From NCBI GenBank assembly GCA_009778425.1, contig WRJU01000218.1:1-12400 (forward strand): 12,400 nt of DNA. The letters are read 5' to 3'. The DNA comes from Pseudomonadota bacterium. GTDB taxonomy: Bacteria; Pseudomonadota; Gammaproteobacteria; Burkholderiales; Rhodocyclaceae. Numbering within the stretch: position 1 is the stretch's first letter; every line of letters begins with the position of its first letter. Positions 6,623 through 12,400 of this stretch are shown here, piece after piece. The notes under the pieces are model-generated. The model saw nothing but the letters and a program-made list of their open reading frames with translations, was not told where the DNA came from and did not search any database. Both the position numbers and the translations under genes were made by a program.

Positions 6623-7385
6623 CATCAGCGCCAGAATCCACGAACTTCGGGCGCTGGAAAACCTCTCGACGGGGAGGACGGTGATACACCGTCTGCACCC
6701 TTTCGTAAAACTGGTCTCCGCCTTTGTCTTGATCGTATTCGTCGCCTCCTTCGGGCGATACGATTTTGTGCGCCTGGTGCCGTATCTGTTCTATCCCTTT
6801 GTGATGATGGCCCTCGCGGAACTGCCATATAAACTGTTTCTATCCCGTGTGCTGATTGCCTTGCCTTTCTGCCTGTTCGCGGGCCTCTCCAATGTAATCT
6901 TTGACCGGGCGACAGCGTTGTCGATTGGCGATGTGGCAATCAGCTATGGCGTTTTATCGCTGATGACGATCCTCCTGAAAATGTATCTTTGCGTCATGGC
7001 GGCGCTCTTGCTTGTGGCGACAACGCCGTTTCCCGAACTGACGGTACAGTTGCGCCGCTTCCATGTGCCAATGGTTTTTGTCATGGTTTTTGAGATGACC
7101 TTTCGATACATTGGCGTTTTGCTGGAAGAAGTCCATGCCATGATCACGGCGTATAAGTTGCGTTCCGGCACGAAAAAAACCATCGACATGAGGCATATGG
7201 GCTCTTTTTTGGGTCAGCTTCTCCTGCGTGGGTTTGACCGGGCCGAACGTGTCCATCGGGCGATGCGCTGCCGAGGCTATTCCCTCAGGCATATCCCGCC
7301 CGCGCCCCGGCAGCTTCGCCATTCGGATGTGCTGGCTCTGACGGCGGTGTGTCTACCGGCGTTGTTATTGCGCTTTTTATCCTGA
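6615..7385 (+). CDS. cbiQ: ECF transporter transmembrane component, CbiQ/NikQ
   Basis: The 256-residue T component that couples ATP hydrolysis by CbiO to movement of CbiM. Several hydrophobic helices are visible (for example about 31-46 and 119-135). The coupling-helix region FDRAERVHRAMRCRGY (207-222) carries the Arg-Gly signature by which T components dock to the ATPase. The N-terminal HRLHPFVKLV stretch is also typical of CbiQ. ATG 6615 overlaps the end of cbiM by eight bases and has AGGGG (6607-6611) close upstream, so translation is likely coupled. Length is normal. Confidence 0.92.
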   Translation: MSDISARIHELRALENLSTGRTVIHRLHPFVKLVSAFVLIVFVASFGRYDFVRLVPYLFYPFVMMALAELPYKLFLSRVLIALPFCLFAGLSNVIFDRATALSIGDVAISYGVLSLMTILLKMYLCVMAALLLVATTPFPELTVQLRRFHVPMVFVMVFEMTFRYIGVLLEEVHAMITAYKLRSGTKKTIDMRHMGSFLGQLLLRGFDRAERVHRAMRCRGYSLRHIPPAPRQLRHSDVLALTAVCLPALLLRFLS

Positions 7386-7417
7386 TTCCTGATAAAGAAC
7401 TTAACGATGGGGTCGTG

Positions 7418-8110
7418 GTGCTCACAGTCACAAATTTAACAGTCGGATACCCCGATGGCACACAAGCCATTGATGCGGTTCGCTTCTCGATAGGCCAGGG
7501 AGAAAACGTCGCCCTCATCGGAGCCAATGGCGCGGGAAAAACCTCGCTCTTGCTCGCCCTTGTGGGCGTGCTGCCCTCAACGCACGGCGAAATCCGTGTC
7601 GGCGAAACCCCCCTCACCAAAAAGAACCTGCGCCAGATACGCGCGCGAATGGGTTTGGTATTTCAAAACCCGGACGACCAACTCTTTATGCCCAATATAT
7701 TCGAGGATGTCGCCTTCGGACCGCGCAGTTTCGGCTGCGAAGAAGCCGAAACGGCTGAGCGCGTGAAGGCCGCACTGTCACGCCTGGGCATCGAACATTT
7801 AGCGGAGCGCTCTCCCCTCAAACTCTCCGATGGAGAGAAACGGCTGGCCGCTATTGCCACGGTGCTTGCCATGAAGCCGGAGTTTTTGCTGTTTGACGAA
7901 CCCACCGCTTTTTTAGACCCCCGCGCCCAGCGCAAGCTCTCAGCCCTGCTCTCGGATTTGCCGCAAGGCAAACTGATCGCGACCCACGACTTGGCCTTCG
8001 CGGAAGAAATATGCTCACGGGTGCTGCTGCTGCAAAACGGCAAACTCATTGCGGATGACGGGAAAGAGTTGCTGCGCGATACGGCAGTGCTGGAAACGGC
8101 AGGACTATAA
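7418..8110 (+). CDS. cbiO: ECF transporter ATP-binding protein, CbiO/NikO
   Basis: A cytoplasmic ABC ATPase of 230 residues that powers the importer. Walker A is GANGAGKT (35-42, Lys41). The Q-loop is VFQNPDDQLF (Gln83), the signature LSDGEKR (136-142), Walker B FLLFDEP with catalytic Glu161, and the switch His190 in ATHD. The second signature glycine is Asp (LSDGE instead of LSGGE), a tolerated variant. I chose GTG 7418 (MLTVTNLTVGYPDG), which matches the family N-terminus; GTG 7415 is nearly equivalent. ATG 7349 would overlap cbiQ by 37 bases and add 23 atypical residues. The gene follows cbiQ by 32 bases and ends the operon. There is only one ATPase gene, so it probably acts as a homodimer. 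Confidence 0.9.
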   Translation: MLTVTNLTVGYPDGTQAIDAVRFSIGQGENVALIGANGAGKTSLLLALVGVLPSTHGEIRVGETPLTKKNLRQIRARMGLVFQNPDDQLFMPNIFEDVAFGPRSFGCEEAETAERVKAALSRLGIEHLAERSPLKLSDGEKRLAAIATVLAMKPEFLLFDEPTAFLDPRAQRKLSALLSDLPQGKLIATHDLAFAEEICSRVLLLQNGKLIADDGKELLRDTAVLETAGL

Positions 8111-8146
8111 CGGCATCGAATCCGACACGCGGCGAGTTAAACACCC

Positions 8147-8186
8147 GGCGCTACGCGCCCCCCTCCCCAGAAGGGGAATGGGGAGG
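8147..8186. repeat. Paired hairpins between convergent cbiO and ispH
   Basis: The 98-base gap between the two converging genes holds a perfect stem GGCGC-tac-GCGCC (8147-8159). Next to it, CCTCCCC (8162-8168) can pair with GGGGAGG (8180-8186), with an alternative inner stem CCCC/GGGG (8165-8176). Neither has a T-run. The layout resembles dispersed intergenic hairpin elements of Proteobacteria and may stop transcription or protect 3' ends from both sides. This identity is from memory and is unverified. Confidence 0.5.
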
Positions 8187-8208
8187 ATTCAGGCTAACTT
8201 GAGGCCGG

Positions 8209-9165
8209 TTACGATTCTTCCTGCAAACCCTTGGGTAGCGGAAAAACCGTTGTTTCCTCCGCGCCGTCCAGTTCGCGCGCCGTGGCGCCGGTGAGCGTCT
8301 GCAAGTGTTGGATGACTTCGGCAATCAGCGTTTCCGGGGCGGACGCGCCAGCGGTGACGCCGATCTTTTTTTTGTCCGCAAGCCAGGCCGGGTCGATGTC
8401 GTTGGAATCGTCTACCAGATGGGCGGTAACGCCGCGCAGCGCCGCGACTTCGCACAGGCGGTTGGAGTTGGAACTGTTTTTCGAGCCGACCACGAATACG
8501 ACATCGGCACCGGCTTGCTCCGCGAGGCATTTAACGGCGTCCTGCCGGTTCTGGGTGGCGTAGCAAATGTCGTCTTTTTTGGGGCCGGTGATGGCGGGGA
8601 AACGCTCGCGCAGGGCGGTGACGATGTTGGCGGCGTCATCGACGGAAAGCGTGGTCTGGGTGACGTAGGCGAGCTGTTCGGGGGATGCGGGGCACAGGGC
8701 GGCGGCAGCAGCGATGGTTTCAACCAGATGAATGCCGCCCTCGATTTGCCCCATCGTGCCTTCGACTTCGGGATGCTGGCCGTGGCCGATCATGACGATC
8801 TCGCGTCCTTGGGTGTGCATCCGCGCGACTTCCACATGGACTTTGGTGACGAGCGGGCAGGTGGCGTCGAACACGCGCAGTCCCCGCCGGGCGGCTTCCC
8901 GCTGCACGGAAAGCGGCACGCCGTGGGCGCTGAAGATGACGGTCGCGCCGTCGGGAATTTCGTCGAGGCTTTCGACGAAAATCGCGCCGCGCGCCCGCAG
9001 CCCGTCGACGACGTGGCGGTTATGGACGACTTCGTGACGCACGTAGATGGGCGCGCCGTATCGGGCAAGCGCGCGCTCGACGATCTCGATGGCGCGTTCA
9101 ACGCCCGCGCAAAAACCGCGCGGCTTGGCGAGAAGAATTTCGATGGGCGTCTGCGTGGCAGCCAT
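8209..9165 (-). CDS. ispH: 4-hydroxy-3-methylbut-2-enyl diphosphate reductase
   Basis: The last enzyme of the MEP isoprenoid pathway, reducing HMBPP to IPP and DMAPP with an iron-sulfur cluster. The 318-residue protein has the three cluster cysteines Cys19 (RGFCAGV), Cys103 (DATCPLV) and Cys201 (DICYATQNRQ). It also has substrate residues His48 (EVVHNR), His81 (SAHGV), His131 and Glu133 (HPEVEGT), the VTQTTLS segment (168-174) and SKNSSNSNRL near 228-237. ATG 9165 gives the usual short lead before ILLAKPRGFCAGV. No clear Shine-Dalgarno is present, but fkpB ends 22 bases upstream on the same strand, so translation may depend on the operon mRNA. Complete and intact. Confidence 0.96.
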   Translation of the reverse strand: MAATQTPIEILLAKPRGFCAGVERAIEIVERALARYGAPIYVRHEVVHNRHVVDGLRARGAIFVESLDEIPDGATVIFSAHGVPLSVQREAARRGLRVFDATCPLVTKVHVEVARMHTQGREIVMIGHGQHPEVEGTMGQIEGGIHLVETIAAAAALCPASPEQLAYVTQTTLSVDDAANIVTALRERFPAITGPKKDDICYATQNRQDAVKCLAEQAGADVVFVVGSKNSSNSNRLCEVAALRGVTAHLVDDSNDIDPAWLADKKKIGVTAGASAPETLIAEVIQHLQTLTGATARELDGAEETTVFPLPKGLQEES

Positions 9166-9187
9166 GTTCAGCGGGGGCAGGGCATGT

Positions 9188-9622
9188 TCAGGCCACAGCC
9201 GCGCCGATGATTTCGACTTCGAGGCGGATGGGTTTGCCCGCCAGCGGGTGATTGAAGTCGATCAGCGCAGAGGCATCGTCGACTTCGCGCACGAAGCCGG
9301 AGTATTTCGAGCCGTCGGGGGCGACGAATTCCATGATGCTTAAGGCTTCTATTTCCTGCGAGAGCATATGTTTGCGCTGTACACGCTCGACGAGTTCGGG
9401 GCGGTGCGGGCCGAAGGCTTCTTCGGCGGAAAGCTCGAATACCTGGCGAGCGCCGATGGGCAGGCCGATGATGAGCTTTTCCATCGTCGGCAGCATTTCG
9501 CCCGCGCCCAGTTTAAGCGTGGCGGGCGTGGCCTCGAACGTGGAGAGCAGCGGCTGGCCGTTGGGCAAGGTAATGCGGTAGTGCAGGGTGACGAGGCTGT
9601 CTGCGAGGACGGTTTGGTTCAA
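9188..9622 (-). CDS. fkpB: FKBP-type peptidyl-prolyl cis-trans isomerase, SlpA/FkpB
   Basis: A 144-residue FKBP of the SlpA/FkpB branch, in which an IF (insert-in-flap) chaperone domain sits in the FKBP fold; E. coli FkpB has about the same size. Features seen are VTLHYRITLPNGQPLLSTF, LKLGAGEMLPTMEKLIIGLP and the EEAFGP segment of the FKBP core, then the inserted domain (about 70-125) and the closing DFNHPLAGKPIRLEVEI strand. The start is TTG 9620-9622, overlapping the lspA stop as TTGA. GGAG (complement of 9631-9634) sits eight bases upstream. It lies between lspA and ispH as in many Proteobacteria. The role is likely proline isomerisation and folding help in the cytoplasm. Confidence 0.93.
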   Translation of the reverse strand: MNQTVLADSLVTLHYRITLPNGQPLLSTFEATPATLKLGAGEMLPTMEKLIIGLPIGARQVFELSAEEAFGPHRPELVERVQRKHMLSQEIEALSIMEFVAPDGSKYSGFVREVDDASALIDFNHPLAGKPIRLEVEIIGAAVA

Positions 9623-10134
9623 GTGGGGTTCTCCGGTGGGGTGTCCGTCGTTGCGCGGAATTGACCGATGAGCATCAGGATGACGCCCAGGACGATTGCC
9701 GAATCGGCAAGGTTGAAGGCGGGCCAGTAGTACGGCCCTGCGTGAAAGGAGAGGAAGTCGACGACCGCGCCGTGGTTGAAGCGGTCGATGACGTTGCCGA
9801 GCGCGCCGCCGATGATGAGGGCGAAGGCGGACGGCAACAGACGCTCAAAGCGATGCTGCCAGGTGAGCGCCAGCAGCCACGCGCTGACCGCCAGTGCCAG
9901 CCCGGCAAAGAACCAGTGTTGCCAGCCGGAGCGATCCGCCAGAAAACTGAAAGCTGCGCCGCGGTTGAAGGCCAGGACGAGGTTGAAGAAAAAGGTGACT
10001 TCGACCTGCCTGCCATGCGTGAAGGACGGAGATGCGAGCACCCAGGCTTTCGTCAGTTGATCGAGCACAATCACCAAAATGATGAGCGCAAGCCACGGCG
10101 TCATGGCCCGGAGAGCGTTACGGATGTCAGGCAT
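9619..10134 (-). CDS. lspA: Lipoprotein signal peptidase (signal peptidase II)
   Basis: An inner-membrane aspartyl protease of 171 residues that removes signal peptides from prolipoproteins after lipid attachment. Four hydrophobic stretches are evident (about 13-29, 74-92, 100-116 and 141-159). The catalytic pair is Asp126 in GAVVDFLSF and Asp144 in FNLADSAI; the conserved VLDQLTKAW (23-31), FNRGAAFSFL (56-65) and GNVIDRFNHG (113-122) blocks are present. ATG 10134 overlaps the ileS stop by eight bases, and its own stop overlaps the fkpB TTG start. Intact and of normal length. Confidence 0.96.
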   Translation of the reverse strand: MPDIRNALRAMTPWLALIILVIVLDQLTKAWVLASPSFTHGRQVEVTFFFNLVLAFNRGAAFSFLADRSGWQHWFFAGLALAVSAWLLALTWQHRFERLLPSAFALIIGGALGNVIDRFNHGAVVDFLSFHAGPYYWPAFNLADSAIVLGVILMLIGQFRATTDTPPENPT

Positions 10135-12400
10135 AGCGGCGCTCTTCCCCCTTGCCGAAGAGGTTCTCTACGCAACGCCCGCAGAGCGTAGGGTGTTCGG
10201 CGTTTTGCCCCACGTCTTCGCGCACATGCCAGCAACGCTCGCATTTGTTGCCTGGGGCGGGAACGACCTGGATGCTGAGCGCGCCACGTTCAAGCGTGGC
10301 AGCGGAAGTGATGAATACAAATTTTAGATCATCTCCGAGCGCGTGAAGCGCCTCAAACTGCTCGCCTTCGGCAATGATGGTGACAGCGGCTTGCAAATCC
10401 GCGCCGATTTTTCCCTCAATACGCAGTTCTTCCAGTTTTTTCAGCACATCTGCCCGCACGGCGGTGATATGCGTCCAGCGCGCTCTGAGCGCCGCTTCAT
10501 CGGGCACTTCGGGCAGGGTGTGCCAAGTCTGGAGCATCACCGAGTCTTCCGCGTTGCCGCTGAGGATTTGCCAGATTTCCTCGGCGGTGAAGGCGAGGAT
10601 CGGGGCCATCAGCCGGGTGAGGGTCTGGGTGATGTGCCAGAGCGCGCTTTGCGCGGAACGGCGGGCGCGGGAGTTTTCCGCTGTCGTATAGAGGCGGTCT
10701 TTCAGGATGTTGAGGTAGAACGCCCCCAGGTCTTCGGAACAGAAAGTTTGCAGCGCCTGGGCGACGCGGAGGAATTCGTAGCGTTCAAAATCGGCTTTGC
10801 CCTGCGCTTGCAGGTCGTGGGTGAGGATGAGCGCATAGCGGTCGATTTCCAGCCATTCAGCTACGGGCAGCATGTCCTTAGAAACATCGAAGTCCGAAAT
10901 GTTGGCAAGCAGGAAGCGCATGGTGTTGCGGATACGGCGGTAGGCTTCGATGGTGCGCTTGAGAATTTCATCCGAAAGGGCAAGCTCGCCCGAGTAGTCG
11001 GTGGAGGCGACCCACAGGCGCAGGATTTCCGCGCCGTATTTGTTGGAGACTTCCTGCGGCAGGATGACGTTTCCAAGTGATTTACTCATCTTGCGGCCTT
11101 GCCCGTCGACGGTGAAGCCGTGGGTGAGCAGGGCGCGGTAGGGCGGGTGGCCGTCGATGGCCGCGCCCGTAAGGAGCGAGGAGTGAAACCAGCCGCGATG
11201 CTGGTCGGAGCCTTCGAGGTAGAGATCGGCGGCAGGGCCTTCTTTATGGCCGTCCGGGTGCGAGCCGCGCAGTACATGCCGGTGCGTGGTTCCGGAATCG
11301 AACCAAACGTCCAGCGTGTCGCCGATCTTCTCGTAATCGGCGGCCTCAGCCCCGAGCAACTCGGCGGCATCCAGCTTGAACCAGGCTTCGATCCCCTCTT
11401 TCTCAACTCGTTGCGCGACTTTTTCCATCAATTCGACGGTGCGCGGATGCCATTCGCCGGTTTCCTTGTGGAGAAAGAAAGGAATCGGCACGCCCCAGGT
11501 ACGTTGGCGCGAGATGCACCAGTCCGGGCGGCTGGCAATCATCGCGTGCAGGCGGGCTTGCCCCCAGGCGGGGAAGAATTCAGTGCCCTCTACGCCCTTG
11601 AGTGCGCGTTCCCGCAAGGTGGAACCGTCCGCAGTCTTGCGGTCCATGCCCACGAACCATTGCGTGGTGGCGCGATAGACGAGCGGGGTTTTGTGCCGCC
11701 AGCAGTGCATATAACTATGGGAGATTTTTTCGTGCGAGAGCAACGCGCCTGTTTCGGCGAGTCTTTCGACGATGGCGGAATTGGCTTTCCAGATGTTCAG
11801 TCCGCTGAAAAACGGCAGATCGGCGGAAAAGTGGCCGTCGCCCTGGACGATGGAAAGAATTTCATCACTGCCGCGCCCATAGGCAAGCCACGAATTGAAG
11901 TCATCCACGCCGTGCGCCGGAGCCGAATGCACGATGCCCGTTCCGGTGTCGACCCCCACATAATTGGCGAGGAATACCGGTGAAGGACGATCAAAGAAGG
12001 GATGACGGAACGCGATTCGGTCGAGCGCTGCGCCTTTTGCCGTAGCGACAACCGTGCCATCCAGCTTATAACGCGCGAGCGCCGAATCGCTCAGTTCCCG
12101 TGCCAGCACGAGCAACCGCTCGCCCACGTCTACCAGCACGTAATCGAGTTCGGGATGGACGTTGAGCGCCTGATTGGCGGGAATCGTCCAGGGCGTTGTC
12201 GTCCAGATGACGGCGGCGGCGGGTTTTTCCAGTTTTGGCAAACCGAATGCTGCTGCAAGCCGGACGGCATCATCATCGCTTACCGGAAAGGCGACGTCGA
12301 TGGCGGGCGAAGTTTTATCGGCGTATTCCACTTCGGCCTCGGCGAGCGCGGAGCCGCAATCGAAACACCAATTCACCGGCTTCAGCCCCTTGAACACGTA
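10127..12400 (-). CDS. ileS: Isoleucyl-tRNA synthetase, missing the N-terminus at the window edge
   Basis: The C-terminal 757 residues of a class Ia synthetase of about 940; the first 180 or so, with the HIGH motif, lie beyond the right edge. The frame is open through the edge (Tyr at 12398-12400), so the GTG at 12397 is internal. The CP1 editing domain is visible through TTPWTIPANQALNVHPELDY and VGVDTGTGIVHSAPAHGVDD. SDQHRGWFHSSLL and the catalytic loop KMSKSLGN (KMSKS at 11078-11092) follow, then the anticodon-binding helical domain and a C-terminal zinc site with CERCW and CGRC. Such a zinc finger is typical of the bacterial-type enzyme. It heads the ileS-lspA-fkpB-ispH series. Confidence 0.97.
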   Translation of the reverse strand, partial: YVFKGLKPVNWCFDCGSALAEAEVEYADKTSPAIDVAFPVSDDDAVRLAAAFGLPKLEKPAAAVIWTTTPWTIPANQALNVHPELDYVLVDVGERLLVLARELSDSALARYKLDGTVVATAKGAALDRIAFRHPFFDRPSPVFLANYVGVDTGTGIVHSAPAHGVDDFNSWLAYGRGSDEILSIVQGDGHFSADLPFFSGLNIWKANSAIVERLAETGALLSHEKISHSYMHCWRHKTPLVYRATTQWFVGMDRKTADGSTLRERALKGVEGTEFFPAWGQARLHAMIASRPDWCISRQRTWGVPIPFFLHKETGEWHPRTVELMEKVAQRVEKEGIEAWFKLDAAELLGAEAADYEKIGDTLDVWFDSGTTHRHVLRGSHPDGHKEGPAADLYLEGSDQHRGWFHSSLLTGAAIDGHPPYRALLTHGFTVDGQGRKMSKSLGNVILPQEVSNKYGAEILRLWVASTDYSGELALSDEILKRTIEAYRRIRNTMRFLLANISDFDVSKDMLPVAEWLEIDRYALILTHDLQAQGKADFERYEFLRVAQALQTFCSEDLGAFYLNILKDRLYTTAENSRARRSAQSALWHITQTLTRLMAPILAFTAEEIWQILSGNAEDSVMLQTWHTLPEVPDEAALRARWTHITAVRADVLKKLEELRIEGKIGADLQAAVTIIAEGEQFEALHALGDDLKFVFITSAATLERGALSIQVVPAPGNKCERCWHVREDVGQNAEHPTLCGRCVENLFGKGEERRYA

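Noticed and set aside
7349..7417. CbiO start at ATG 7349
   Set aside because: It overlaps cbiQ by 37 bases and adds residues that do not fit the family; GTG 7418 gives the expected N-terminus.
8305..9210. A 301-codon plus-strand frame opposite ispH
   Set aside because: Antisense of ispH, with glycine/aspartate-rich translation lacking family motifs.
11099..11983. A 294-codon plus-strand frame opposite ileS
   Set aside because: Antisense of the intact synthetase coding region; no independent evidence.

Overview
The window looks like the chromosome of a betaproteobacterium. The evidence is the housekeeping run ileS-lspA-fkpB-ispH, an etfB-etfA pair followed by a long FadE/DmdC-type acyl-CoA dehydrogenase, and fairly GC-rich codon use. 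I cannot name the genus. No rRNA, tRNA, transposase or CRISPR array is visible. No intergenic gap exceeds 300 bases.

Left end (1-779): the last 31 codons of an unidentified plus-strand gene converge on a minus-strand type II toxin-antitoxin operon of the HigB2/HigA2 (NadS-like) kind, toxin first. A perfect 21-bp palindrome fills the spacer of the predicted toxin promoter and lies in the short divergent gap before tatD. The toxin start has no Shine-Dalgarno and may be leaderless. The antitoxin start has a strong one.

Middle left (780-5444): a YjjV-like TatD metal-dependent hydrolase, a 213-base gap, then etfB (TTG start), etfA and an acyl-CoA dehydrogenase of about 603 residues. The dehydrogenase would oxidise acyl-CoA and pass electrons to the EtfAB flavoprotein. 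A UUCG-capped hairpin and then a canonical intrinsic terminator close this block.

Middle right (5445-8208): a three-gene energy-coupling-factor importer for nickel or cobalt: cbiM/nikMN with a fused PDGLE domain, cbiQ and cbiO. It has its own promoter with a perfect TATAAT and is bracketed by terminator-like hairpins. It looks like an accessory cassette between two core blocks.

Right end (8209-12400, minus strand): ileS (5' end beyond the window), lspA, fkpB and ispH, in the order usual for Proteobacteria. ileS/lspA and lspA/fkpB overlap, suggesting translational coupling. I see no clearly new system. The most informative details are the toxin-antitoxin control region and the metal-importer cassette with its hairpin-rich leader.
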